Below are positions 23,781-36,981 of a stretch of DNA of 64,000 nt, piece by piece. Under the pieces are notes generated by a model that had not been told where the DNA came from, made no database searches, and saw only the letters and a program-made list of their open reading frames with translations. This DNA comes from Brugia malayi (taxonomy: Eukaryota > Nematoda > Chromadorea > Rhabditida > Onchocercidae): NCBI RefSeq assembly GCF_000002995.4, contig NW_025062475.1:1922001-1986000 (forward strand). Reading direction: 5' to 3'. The translations under genes were made by a program, and so were the position numbers. Numbering within the stretch: the first letter of the stretch is position 1; each line of letters opens with the position of its first letter.

Positions 23781-25322
23781 GAATAGAATATTTGCTTTTG
23801 TAAATACAAAATTTGTACTTATTTGTTTTCAAGTCCTTAGTGAATAGTGATATGCATATGCTTCTGATAGAAACTTGTGCGTTCGGATTAACTTGTTTTC
23901 TGATTTTCAGTCTCATTATTGTATAATTTTTAAGTTTTGTTTAATTATGATTGAAAAAAAAAAAAAGATCTGAGCGTTCTGCTTTTATGGCTCTTTTATT
24001 TGTCATATTTTTTCAATCAATTGAATATTTTTCATTGTTTTTCACGTTTATAACAATAGTTTGCAAAGATTCACACAATTAAAGAGGTATATTTGTTGTT
24101 ATGTTTGAAAAAGATAAATAGTGAATACGAAGAAAAAAAAAATCATCTTGACTTATTCTTTGCATATTTATTGTTTTTATACTGGTTTTATAATGATTAT
24201 TTTCTATCCTGGTAAGCAATTCTTGCACAAAAAAAAAAAAGAATTTTCGAATTTATTTTGAGTCGAATACAAAAATAAATTATCATCAATTGTCTTTTTT
24301 TGTTGTTTTTTTCAAAAAAAAAAAAAATTTTTTTTCTTTTATATATTTTAATGACAAGGAAAATAAACAAAATTAGATTTTGTAAATTTTAAAAAATTTG
24401 AAAAAAAGTTTTAAAAAAAGTTAAACATTTATGATAATTATGGAAAAATAGAAGTGAATAAGATTGAAGTGTTAATTCAGTCTATTCAATAATAAGTCTT
24501 ATAGATTTAATTTGTTTAACTTAATCAGTGATACTAGAAAAAAGCGGAAATGAAAGATGGAAAAGGGAATAAATGAAACTAAGAAACCAATGTGAATATA
24601 AGGGCATTGGGTCATTTCAGAGATAGCAATGGGACATTTATAAATAATTTTGGTTTGAAAAAAAAAAAAACAAAACAAAACAAAAAGAAAGGAAACTATA
24701 AAGTTATTAAATATATTTGCCAAATTTGTAATTATAATTGTCATTGATCAACTGATAGTATATGTTATCTCACTTAATAACATAAACTGATAGTTGAATG
24801 GAATGTGAAACTATTAAAATTCATTTTTATTAAAATATATAAAATTGAATGGTTTAAATTTATAATTTATATATAATATAGCAAATGATAAAATTAGTAA
24901 AAGTTAACCATTGAATACTTTTTTATGTATTATTATTATTATTATTATTTATTTTTCACATATATATTTAAAATACAAATAATTGATTTGTGTGAAATTT
25001 GAATGAAATATCCTTCTTTGACTAAATGCAAATGAATTTGAGTTTAAAATGAATTTGAAAAGTATTCAAATATTCGATAATTTCGTTTTCTCCTTGTTTT
25101 GTTTATTTGATGGAGAAAAATTTAAATTTTTAAATTCATATAAAATTTTCAATACACTTTTTATATGTAAAAATACTATTAAGAATATACTAATGATTAG
25201 TTTTGTTGGCATTAATTGCTTTTCAAATAATTTATTGGAATAAAATAATTGCAAAGTTGACAAGTTGACGAACTGAAAATTGGAATTCATTTCATTGAAT
25301 GTGCAAAATTGTTGTTTATTGT
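23781..25322. other. Convergent intergenic region between unc-50 and gab-1
   Basis: 1.5 kb of AT-rich sequence between two 3' ends. It holds homopolymer tracts and a short TTA run near 24930-24950. No supported exon. Confidence 0.55.
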
Positions 25323-28300
25323 TTATTGCATCATTGTATAATATCCCCAATAACATATACTGAAATTATTTATTTATTTATTTACTTTTTTTTTTGTTTT
25401 ATTTTAACAAATATAAAAATATTAAAAAAAAATACAAAAAAATAAAAGGAAAATTTGAAAAAAAAAAAGCGAATTGCTAACAATATTCGCCATTCATTGT
25501 ATTATTTTTTTTTCAAGTAATTTAAATTTTTTTTGAAAAAAAAAAAATTACTACTATTGCTTAATATTTGATTTTATATTTTATTATTGATTAAATTTTT
25601 TTTCTGGAAAGATTAAAAAAGTTGGAAATGAAAAAAATTTATTGCAAATTAGTTATTGTATTATAATTTATCAAAATTAGTTTTAATGCTCGATTAATTA
25701 ATTTTGTTTTTAAAATAACTTTACTCCATCTTATTAGTTAAGTAAGAATAACATGTAAATAAATAGATAAATAAAATTAGAATATAATTATGAATAAAGA
25801 ATAGAATTTTTATTTCTTTTAATTTATTAAAATAAACTTGAACATTTATATGGAATGGTAGATAAATTATTTATTTAAATTCAAATATATCGACAAATAA
25901 GGCAAATAAGACAAATAAGGAAAACATTAACAAATAAGAAAAAGAAAAAAAAAATATATGAATAATTAATTGAGAGCAAAAATTATTATATTTTTATGCT
26001 AACTTACTTGAAAATAATAAAAGTGAGTGGAAAAATAATTCGTGAATTTTTATCAATAAGATTTACGTCGCGTACGTGAAATGATGCAGCAATTGAACGT
26101 GTTCGCGTACGTAACCACTGGACGTGATTTTTGATCATTTGTTTACGATATTTCAAATTTAAATTTTCATATCGCTTTAAGCTAAATATTACTTTTATTT
26201 ACTTAAGCATATATATATGTCAAGTAAGCTTATATTGTCAATATATACTTACTCTATCTAATATCAAAGTAATTTAAAAAATTCAAGTAAAGTAATAATA
26301 TTTACTTTTTAGTATTAAATAAAGTAATAAATGTAATGCATTCAGCTTTTAATATAAAATAATATAAAAATATTAAAATAATTTATTACAATTAATTATG
26401 TTTAACTTTTTTTTGTTTTTCATAAACAAAAAGATTGTTAATAAAATTATTATAATATTGCAAGAAATAATAATATTTTTGCATTAAATATTTTTTTTTT
26501 TTTTTTTAAATTTTTGTTAACAAATAATATTATTTTTTTTTACAATAATTTATAATATTTAAAATTTGTATTTAAATGATAATAAATAAATAAGAAATTT
26601 TAGCATAATACTAATTTCTGCAATACTGAAATTACATTATTTATTAATACATAAATAAATAAATTAATTAATTAAAAACATAAATTAATTTGTGTTTCAT
26701 TATCATATTATCATAATTTTTATCATTAATCATTAACACTAGAAGAATTAACACTCATTAAAATTATTAATGAAATTTAAATCAATTTAATATTTAACTT
26801 AAATTTTTCATAAAATATAGTTGCAAAACGAAAATGAAAAAAGATTGAATAAATTTTGTTACTTAAATAAACTTACCGCTTCCTATGCAATAATTTGTTA
26901 TCACTGATAACTCGAGGATGATAAGCAATAGTCAAATTTGTGCTCTTTCTAGCATATCTTCTGCTGGATGGCATCAGTGATAACAGCGGTGATGGCGAAC
27001 GATTGTTATCACTCTTATCACTAATGATAGTGTCATAATGCATTACACTGCACTTTGCCATTTTGCTGCTTTTCTTTTTTCCATTTTTCTGCAAAAGAAA
27101 CTTTTTAAGAATTAAAATTCAATTTACAAAAAGAAATATAAGAAATAACTTTATGTGATATCGTAAAACAAATAAAATACAATTATTTTAGACAAATAGA
27201 CGAGTAATTAATTTCGAATTAATTCGGTAACAGGTAAATAATTAAAAACATATAAAGGAATATTAATTTTGGAGTAAATAAATAATTAATTGTAAGATAG
27301 TTTATTGATTGCTAAATAAAATGCCATTGAAATATTATTGTTTTAATAGTTATGGAATAAAAGATAAAGTGTTAAAATTTAATAAACAAAAACAAAATAT
27401 TTAAAAAGTATATTAATATTGGAGGAAAGTTTTCAGCGATTACTTTTAAAATTCAAATTTATAAAAAAATTTAGAATATTTGAAATAAAACTTATAATTA
27501 CAATATGAATTAAAATTATTTGTTACTTTTGGAACGTCGATTATGATAAGTAATTATATAAGTTAACTTTTTTTTTTTTTCTTTTTTAATCGCTAATACT
27601 TTTATTTACTTACAGTTCCATAAGGTTTACTTCGACTGTTATAATATGAATAATTTACTATCGCATATTCCAATAATGCAGCAAATACAAACATAAAACA
27701 AACAACCTTAAAGTATTAATTTTAAAAATAAAATTTAAAAAAAAAAGGTTTTAATTAATAAAATGTTAATTATAATAGAAAATGTGATCATAAACGATAC
27801 ATTACCTTAAAGTATTATCTTAAAATATCGATTTATACATACATATATATAAATTAATAATATAAAAAAGATATGTTAATTAATACGATACAGAATTAAT
27901 AATTAATAACAATTTCTAATCACTTTAATTTATTATAATGAAAGTATAACAGGATCATTGTCGATACTTTAATTACAAAAAAATAAACCTACAGGATAAG
28001 GTAGTAATTATCATTAGTTTAACAATTGTAAGTTTAATATTTTAATTAATTATAAACAAATATAAACTTACACTGTAAATATCAAAAATTTTAATTAATT
28101 ACAAAAAATAAACCTACAAAATAAGGTAGTAATTATCAATAATTAATTTTTTAAAAACATGTACTTACATATTAATACTTAATATAAACTTACAAGGTAA
28201 ATATCAATACTTGATATAAACTTACAAGGTAAATATCAATACTTGATATAAACTTACAAGGTAAATATCAATACTTGATATAAACTTACAAGGTAAATAT

Positions 28301-31300
28301 CAATACTTAATATAAACTTACAAGGTAAATATCAATACTTGATATAAACTTACAAGGTAAATATCAATACTTGATATAAACTTACAAGGTAAATATCAAT
28401 ACTTGATATAAACTTACAAGGTAAATATCAATACTTGATATAAACTTACAAGGTAAATATCAATACTTAATATAAACTTACAAGGTAAATATCAATACTT
28501 GATATAAACTTACAAGGTAAATATCAATACTTGATATAAACTTACAAGGTAAATATCAATACTTGATATAAACTTACAAGGTAAATATCAATACTTAATA
28601 TAAACTTACAAGGTAAATATCAATACTTTTCACATAACTTATCCGTGGCAATGATTGTCGCACACCAATACTAATTGTTGTCATAGTTAATATTGTTGTT
28701 CTCGCTAGAATATATCACTTTTTACACTTTTTCTTACATTTACAAAAAAATAAAAAAAAACTCAAATAAATTTAATTAATTTTAAATTTAAGCTAAGATT
28801 GCAATTAAATGAATTACTACTGTAAATATAATTAATAAACAAACTTTATGCAATCAATCTGTAAACACAATTAATAAACAAACTTTATGCAATCAATCTG
28901 TAAATATAATTAATAAACAAACTTTATACAATCAATCTGTAAACACAATTAATAAACAAACTTTATGCAATCAATCTGTAAATATAATTAATAAACAAAC
29001 CTAAAGCAACACGAGCCGATGTAGCTTCATAATTAATCCAGAAGCTAACCCATGAAAGCATAACAATAAGAATGCATGGCAAATAAGTTTGGAAAATGAA
29101 ATAACCGACGGATCGCTTAAAATGAAATGCTAATGATAAACGTTGATATGCACCTAAAATAATTGTAATTATTAGTTTAATAATGATAATAACACATAAT
29201 ATAAATGAATAGAGTTGAACAAGTAGGAATTAAAATGGAATTGAAATTGTGCATCTAAAATAAAATTAAATAAATGCAATTAGTATTTAAGTAATAATAC
29301 ATAATATAAATGAATAGAGTTGAACAATAGGAATTAAAATGGAATTGAAATTGTGCATCTAAAATAAAATTAAATAAATGCAATTAGTATTTAAGTAATA
29401 ATACATAATATAAATGAATAGAGTTGAACAAGTAGGAATTAAAATGGAATTGAAATTCATTAATGTATGAATGCAAAATTGAAATTTGAAAGAAAATTTT
29501 AAATCCATAATATACCGTCAAACTCTTATTAATAAAATATTTTTACAACGATAAATTTTAAAAATATTTTTAAAAAATTTGATAATAATTTGTTCTTTTT
29601 TTTTTTCTTGAGAATTAGATTAGATATGATATGAAAAAAAAAAGAAATGATAAATTCGAATTTGAATTCGAACTCGAATTCGAATACCTGTAGCAGTTCG
29701 AACAATACGATCTAATGTTTGATAACCAAGAATTTCAAATTGTGGAACATTAATTTTTTCCATTCCAAATATTGCATTTGGATGATTCCAATGCATTAAA
29801 ATCTCAGAAGTTGTGTAGCCATCTGAATAAAAAGAAATTGAAATGAAAGAATTAAAATTTAAAAAGTGAAAAAATTATTATTAAATTTAATTAAAGTTTC
29901 ACTTAATGCTATTTTATGATAAAATTATAGAAATAAAAAGCAAAAAGAAACGAAAAAATATATAATTAATTTTTCTTTTTTTTTGCTTTTTAGAAGATCA
30001 AAAATTATTTATTTTATTTATTCTCTTTTCTCTTTTTTTTTTCTTTATTGATTATTTTGATAATATTTTATTGTGAGAAAACTGATAACTTACAACTTTC
30101 AATTTCCACCGTACAATTTTGATTATCCAATGGATAATTTCTTAAATTCATGTGACAAGCAAGTGTTGTCGTAAATCTGTGACAATTAATTATGCTAATT
30201 AGTTGTGAAAAATTTAAGCAAAAAGCTTGCTTATTTATTCTTTTCAATTTAAATATTAAATGCTTAAGTTTTATTTACAATTTCTTTCTAAACTTACATT
30301 TAATCATAGTTAGATCATTCTAAATGATAAGCAATGATAAATTTGTGATTGTTATTTTATATTAAATTTCAAATATTCGATGATAAAATAATATATATAA
30401 TTCGAATTTGATAATGAATTGCTTTAATGATTCTATCAGATTTATTTGCTTATTTTGATTTTTTGTCATATTTTGCGACATTTGTCGTTTATTTGATAAT
30501 CTGTGATAAAAAGAAAACAACAATGTGTCACCTAAATGTGACACTAATGATTAATAATGAATGTATTAACGACATCTTTAATTAGATTCTTAATAATTGC
30601 AAATAATAATTATTTAAATATAAATAAATAATTTGATTTTCAAATTTTTAATTTTAGTTTTTCATTTTTAAATTTTAATTGTCTTTCCTAGGGTATTTTT
30701 ATTTAAAACGAAATTCTATTTTTATTGCAATATAAAATAAAGTAAGTCAATTAAATATATATTTGAAATACAGCTATACACCATATGCAAAAGGGAAAAA
30801 GAAAATGTAAAATGTTTAAAATTAAATATTGAAATTTTGAGAAAGTAATTTAAAGTAAATTATAATAAATAAATAAATAAATAAATAAAATATAACTAGC
30901 CTTATGCCATAGGTAATTTGCCCATTGTTCTCAATTCGAATCATTTTATTCTGTTCTGTGACATCATGAAGAAATGATTGCTTATCATTTGCTATGAATG
31001 TGTCGGGTATCCAAATATATCTAAAAAACACTGATAACTTATCATTTATCAAAAATTTATCAATTTGATAAAATTTTTAAACATTAAAAGAAATCATATC
31101 ATATATATGTACTTAAATATTAAATTAAACGTTTATAAATTTTTGAAAACATTCAAAAATTTTCAGTTTACTTTCAGCGAAAAAAAAATGATTAATTAAT
31201 GATCAAAGATTAAATAAATTTAGAAATTTACTAAAAAACTTAATCATTTCATTCATAAAAACTATTTAAAAAAAAAAAAAAAAAATTACTGTGAGAATTC

Positions 31301-33176
31301 CTCTGATAATATCATATCACTGATATGATAATGATGTGACCAGGAGAGACGTTCATCATGCCAGTACTGATGCAAATACATTGTTATAGTATAGTCCTCA
31401 AATTTAATTTAAATGCACATAATTAAATTTGAATTTCAATTTTAATTCCATTAATTTTTTTTTTTTTTGTGTGAAAAAATGATAAATTCCTTTTTTTTTT
31501 TTTAAATTGAATAAAAAAATAGTAATATTTTAAATGTATGTTTTTAATAAATTAAAGGATTAAATTTTTAAATGTACAAAAGTAATAAGTAAAATTATTT
31601 AAAGTAAAGTAAACAACTTAAAATGAAACTTTCCTAAAATAAATGAAAAGATTAGAGATTAAATTTCTTGAAAAATTTTCAATTTAGATAAACAAAAAAA
31701 AGATAATAAAAGAATTTCTATCATTCAAATTTAATTTTATTTAAAAACAAAACAAAATATATTAAACTTAACCATATTAACTTCTGAGATTGCATCAATT
31801 GAATCAACGATAATATCCAATGTTAATAATAAAGCCATCACCTTGGAAGAAAATTATTGAATTAAAAAAAACTTTTATGAAAATATTTTGAAAAAATAAT
31901 TTTTTTTTTTTTTAAAAGAATTTTTTGCTTTGTTTTATAATTTATCCCATTTAACTATTTATAAAATTGATAGCAAAATATCCATTCTTCAATTAAATTT
32001 TAAAAAAATTTAAATTTAAAAAATAATATTATTTCATTCTAAATTTCTATTTAATTAATATTTTAATTCAATTTATTGAAATTTTAATTTATGCTATTAT
32101 TTAATTGCTAATTACGTTATTTTATCTAAAATAGAATTTTGAATTGAACTCGTCAACAATGCTAATAATATTTTGTTGTTTAATTTATACTTAAAGTTGT
32201 ATACTGTCCAGCAGTGGTCACTAGGAATGATAAAAAAGAAAAAGAAAGTAACATTTTAGATTAAGTAATAATCAATGTGACAAAGTGGTGACAAATTTCT
32301 TTAATCAAAATTTAATATTTTTCGTTACAAACTGAAATTATTTTGAGCATTTTAAGAAAACATAAATTGGAATTATTGTTGAGAATAGCTAATTAAGACA
32401 ATTGATTAGCTAATTAATTACTTAATTAATTAATTCTAACATGAATACACTAACCACCAAAACCGGGGCGTAGTCGTATGTCGTAGTCACTCAGTAAGTC
32501 AGCTAACAAAGCTGAAGCGTTCTTGTAGTACGCTGACGTACGTGTCAAACTATTGTCACTTACGTTAACACGTGAACTATTGGAATTCAATAGTTGACCT
32601 CTGCTGAAATTATCAATGTATTTAAGCAAATGTGGACAGTTTGAAGCAAATAAATGATTGATTGACTTAAATTTTTAAAAGTTTTAATATAATTTTCAAA
32701 ATATCAACAATTTAACCTTAAATTGAAACGAAAAAAAGAGAAAAAAACTTCAATTTAAAAAAAAAAAATATTTTTAAAAATTTTGAAAATGTTAATTATA
32801 TTTAATAAATTTGATTAATTTAACTTTAACAAAAATTTCTTTACATTTTATTTTATTATCAAATATATTATATATTACACTGTGGCGAATTAATTTATTT
32901 TGTAATATAATATAAAATTTGAAAAGTTAATTAATTAAATTATTTTTAGATATTTTGGGAATAAATAAATTTAACTAAGCAATGCATAATTAAAAATAAG
33001 TAAGTAGAAATTAAAAAAAAATTTTTTTTTTTTGAATAAAAATTAAATTTAAAAAATAAAACTAACAAACCTTGCAATGAAGAAAATGTTGAAAATAATT
33101 AGAATTAAATGATAAAATTGTTGTGATATCATTGATTCATTTATGTGAAAAAGAATTAATTTAATATTTTGAAAAT
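25323..33176 (-). CDS. gab-1: GABA-A receptor beta-like subunit, GAB-1 type (13 exons, about 495 aa; one frame break)
   Basis: Exons on the complement: 33071-33132 (signal peptide), 32455-32603, 31773-31841, 31290-31396, 30901-31020, 30094-30176, 29688-29822, 29001-29153, 28610-28704, 27614-27706, 26877-27088, 26008-26181, 25323-25359. Visible parts: [48 protein letters not shown]; Cys-loop C-x13-C at about 176-190; ESYGYTTSE; M1 [20 protein letters not shown]2 LTMTTI; M3 [14 protein letters not shown]; a basic M3-M4 loop; M4 [28 protein letters not shown] and [18 protein letters not shown] resemble vertebrate beta subunits most. The family forms GABA-gated chloride channels in the plasma membrane. 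Oddities: exon 3 needs one base removed to stay in frame (near 31835), intron 5 starts with GC, and several introns carry repeats. A TTTTTAG acceptor lies 44 nt before the ATG. Confidence 0.9.
28165..28627 (-). repeat. 32-bp tandem repeat duplicating the donor junction of gab-1 exon 9
   Basis: Fourteen units spaced exactly 32 bp (first near 28189, last near 28605). On the coding strand each contains AAGTATTGATATTTACCTT, which is the final 18-19 nt of exon 9 (SIDIYL), followed by the donor GTAAGT. The functional exon end is the copy closest to the exon, at 28610. Confidence 0.92.
28811..29000 (-). repeat. 39-bp tandem repeat starting at the donor of gab-1 exon 8
   Basis: Five copies with starts at 28820, 28859, 28898, 28937 and 28976. 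On the coding strand each unit opens with the donor hexamer GTTTGT used by exon 8 and contains TATTTACAG, an acceptor-like end, 25 nt later. The array fills the start of the intron that splits M2. Confidence 0.9.
29190..29455 (-). repeat. About 105-bp repeat, 2.5 copies, upstream of gab-1 exon 8
   Basis: CATAATATAAATGAATAGAG recurs at 29195, 29300 and 29404. Each complete unit contains, on the coding strand, TTATTTTAG followed by ATGCAC, close to the true acceptor TTATTTTAG and exon start GTGCAT at 29153. Confidence 0.85.
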
Positions 33177-34030
33177 CTAAAAATTAAAATTTAAATGTTT
33201 TTTGATTTCATATTTTTTTCTTAAAATAAAATTGCAAAATTATGCTAATTTTATATCAAAAGTTGTTTTTTGCATTAAAAAAAAAAAAAAAATTAGTAAA
33301 AATAGAAATTTCCATTAAAATTTATAGCTAACATTTTACTAGCAGAAAAGATTAGAAAGAAGAAATATTCAATTTTTAAATGTAAAATTTGCTTTTTTTT
33401 TAATTTTTATTTATTCATTTTTTTCAAATTTTATTTATTATTGTTCCTTTATTTTGCTATTTAATTAATAAATTTTAAAATTTGAACGCACAATTAGCAC
33501 TAAAACTTTTTGATTTTTACAAATGTAATAAATTAATTCTTTATTATCTTATAGCAATTTTATTTTAATAATTATTTAATAATGTAAAATGTAATTTTAC
33601 TCATAATAAAACGAATTATTTACGAAAAATATGGAAAAAGTACCAAAAAAAAGAGATAGAATTAAATAAATTTTTTAAAAATTAAATTAATTTTTGAGCA
33701 TAATAATAAAATAAGTATTTCCACTAATTTTAAAAAATTCGTAAAAAAATTATAAATTAAAAAAGGAAAAAAAAAGTAATATCTCAGTTTTTTCATTTTC
33801 TTTTTTCCTAATTTTAATACTTTTAAACATTTGATTTTTATTTAATTTAAATATTTAATTGAAAAATTCATTGAATCATTTGTGAATTTTAATCAATAAA
33901 AATAACTTAGTAAAATAATAATTACTTACGTGTTGTCAACTAATTAATGCTTATAACTTTTCAAATAATTAAAACCTAAAATTCTTTTGTATTTAGCGCA
34001 ATGATATTTATTTATTTGTTTACCTCTTAC

Positions 34031-34062
<32 letters not shown>

Positions 34063-36529
34063 AAAATAAAGTTTACGAAAATAATTTTATAATAAAAAAA
34101 ATAATATTTTGGCAATTTAAAAAAAATGAGAATTCATAATTTTTCTAATTGTGCTATTACCTAAATATTAATAAAATTTTTTTAAAAAGAAAGAAAAATT
34201 TTTTTGAGAAACTTTTTTCATTTTTTTTTTAAATATTTGAAAACAGTTTGAAAATAAATACTAACTTACAATTAGGGTAGGAATATTTATTGTAATAGCA
34301 AAAATTTATTGTAAATGCTAGTAATCTTCACACTAATGATAACCTTTGACCCTTTTATCATTAATTAAATGATATTTGCAAAGCTACTGATTAGTCTTAT
34401 CACTTTTATCTTTTAATCATTAATTAAACAAATACTTTTGAATTCGCATTGCGCTAAAATATTTTATTAATGCAATAAAAGTAAATAAATTTGATAAAAA
34501 AAAAAAAAAAAAAAACTGAAAATTCTCGGAAAACTTTTTATAAATGAATGAATAAATTTTTCTTTTTTTTTAAATTTTTGAAAAAAATTTTTTGCTTTAA
34601 AAAAGAAAAACTTTTTTGATTGATATAATTTCAAAGGAATTTGAATAAAATTAAAAATTTTTTTTCTTCTTAAATTATAAATTAAACAAATTTTGGTAAA
34701 AAATGAAATTTGAAAAAGTTACATTTTTTTTTTTAAAAAAAAAAGATAATAACAATTTTACATTAAAAAAAAAAAAAATACAATAAAATGAAATATTTTT
34801 AATGAAAATAATAATACCAAATATATTTTATTAAATTTATTTGAAAATATTTAAAATATTTTTAGCTTTTTATTAATTAAAAAATGCAAATTAAAATAAT
34901 ATTTGTTGTTATTTAATTTATTTTAAAAAAATGCAAAACTAAGCAAATATTTTGGTTTTTGATTTATTTAAAAAATTGTAAACTAAACTAAAACTTTATG
35001 TTATGTTATGTCACATTTCAGCTGCTAAATGTTATGCAATTTTCAGTAATTATTATTTATTTAATAAATATTTAATAGTTTATTTGAATTAATTAATTTG
35101 CAAAACAAAATTCGAAACTTTTTAAATTTTAATAATTAACATTTATGCTATGCTCATATTTTCAAGTAAAATATTTCAGATTTGTTTATTTTCAAGTTTC
35201 TTTCCCTGTTTTTTCTTTTTTTTTTTTTGAACATTTATAATTTTATCAGCATTGTTAAGTTTTTTTTTTCTTTGTTACTGATAACATATCACTCTTTTAT
35301 CATTACTTTATTGCTTTACACTTAATGTAGTGATAAGATAAGATAAGATTACATGCACTTTATTTCTTAAAGTTTTGTATTTTTTAAATTAAAAAGTTTT
35401 TCAACTAGCAAATTGTTCTGATTGAGAAAACTGTAAATAAAGTATGAAATTTATAGATGTATTTTAAATTAAATTCAATTTTGACAAATTAAATCTTTCC
35501 CTAATTATGCATAAATAAAAATTAGCATAAATATAATAAATAAAAGAATTAAAAATAAATAATTCTTAGCTATACACAATTAATTTTGAGCAAAAATTTT
35601 GTATAAATAAAATTATTCATTCATATTTAAATTAATTATTATATAAAAAGAAAAAAAAAAATGAAAAAGCGCTTTATTGATGTGATTTTTGTATAATATA
35701 TTGTTAATTTATATTTGAAATTTAATTTATAAAAGTGATGGAAAGCTTTTCCTATGCTAATTAATAAACAAAAATAATTTCTATGATTGGAAAGTATTTG
35801 AGAAAATAAAGATTTGATGAAATAAACTAATTCTAGCATTATCATTTCAAAAATTATTTAAATTTAATTAAAATATTTTTAATAAATCAAAAATATTCCA
35901 TCGTGCAAAAAAAAAAAAAAAAAAAAAAATAAATAAATAAGGAAAGAAAAAAAAATTCTATAAAATTTGTTGAGAACAATTTAAAAAAAAAAAAAAAAAA
36001 TTGAAATGATTTGAAACAAAATTGAATTTGTTGAAGAATGAAATTAGTTAGGAATGATTTGACATTGATGACAAATAATTTATTGAATGCGACAAAAATG
36101 AATAAAATTGTTGAATGAATGTCTATTTTAGTAAATTAAATTATTCATACTGAAAGAAATTTTAGCTCTTTAAGCTTTAGAAATAATGCAAAAAGAAAGA
36201 AAAAAAAAAAAAAGGAAAAAGTAAAACTAATTTTTGTCATTTTGATAAATTTATTTTCTTTTTTTTCTTTCCCTTTTTTAGTATTATTTTATTTAAAGAT
36301 TAAATTGCTTATTTTATGTTTATTTTAACTTAATTAATTTTCAAATGTAAAATTATCATTTTTTTTAATTTTTATATGAATATTTATTTTTTTTATTTTT
36401 TGAAGTAATATTTTATTTGGCAGATTAAATTACTTTAATTTTAGATTCTTGTAATGAATTTTGAAGTATATTATTATTATTTTTGTATTTAATTAGCTTG
36501 AGGGGAGGGGGGAAGAAGGAAGAAGAAAA
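33177..36529. other. Shared upstream region of gab-1 and lgc-37
   Basis: About 3.4 kb of AT-rich DNA between two divergent receptor genes, presumably the promoter region of both. It has many TTATCA/TGATAA motifs, including a run of three overlapping GATA sites at 35331-35350, and several long A runs. No exon is supported. Confidence 0.6.
35331..35350 (+). promoter_or_regulatory. Cluster of three GATA-factor motifs
   Basis: TGATAAGATAAGATAAGATT contains three overlapping (A/T)GATA(A/G) sites in the region between the two GABA receptor genes. GATA factors (ELT family in nematodes) bind such sites. Regulatory use is inferred. Confidence 0.4.
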
Positions 36530-36981
36530 TGATAAATAATATAATTTAAATTTATTTCAGGTGATAAATGATATAATTTAAATTTATTTCAGGTGATAAA
36601 TGATATAATTTAAATTTATTTCAGATGATAAATGATATAATTTAAATTTATTTCAGGTGATAAATGATATAATTTAAATTTATTTCAGATGATAAATGAT
36701 ATTGATATAATTTAAATTTATTTCAGATGATAAATGATATAATTTAAATTTATTTCAGGTGATAAATGATATAATTTAAATTTATTTCAGGTATAAATGA
36801 TATAATTTAAATTTATTTCAGGTGATAAATGATATAATTTAAATTTATTTCAGATGATAAATGATATAATTTAAATTTATTTCAGATGATAAATGATATA
36901 ATTTAAATTTATTTCAGGTGATAAATGATATAATTTAAATTTATTTCAGGTGATAAATGATATAATTTAAATTTATTTCAG
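36530..36981 (+). repeat. 32-bp tandem repeat, 14 copies; each unit runs from GT to AG
   Basis: Most units begin GTGATAAATG and end AAATTTATTTCAG, so the unit itself is a 32-nt GT...AG string; about four units begin with AT instead of GT. The last unit ends at 36981, exactly at the acceptor that precedes lgc-37 exon 1 by 20 nt. Confidence 0.92.

Noticed and set aside
32150..32225. A micro-exon between gab-1 exons 2 and 3 that could repair the frame
   Set aside because: It has an acceptor-like CCTAG at about 32222, but neither available donor gives the length (2 modulo 3) needed, and the encoded residues do not resemble the family.
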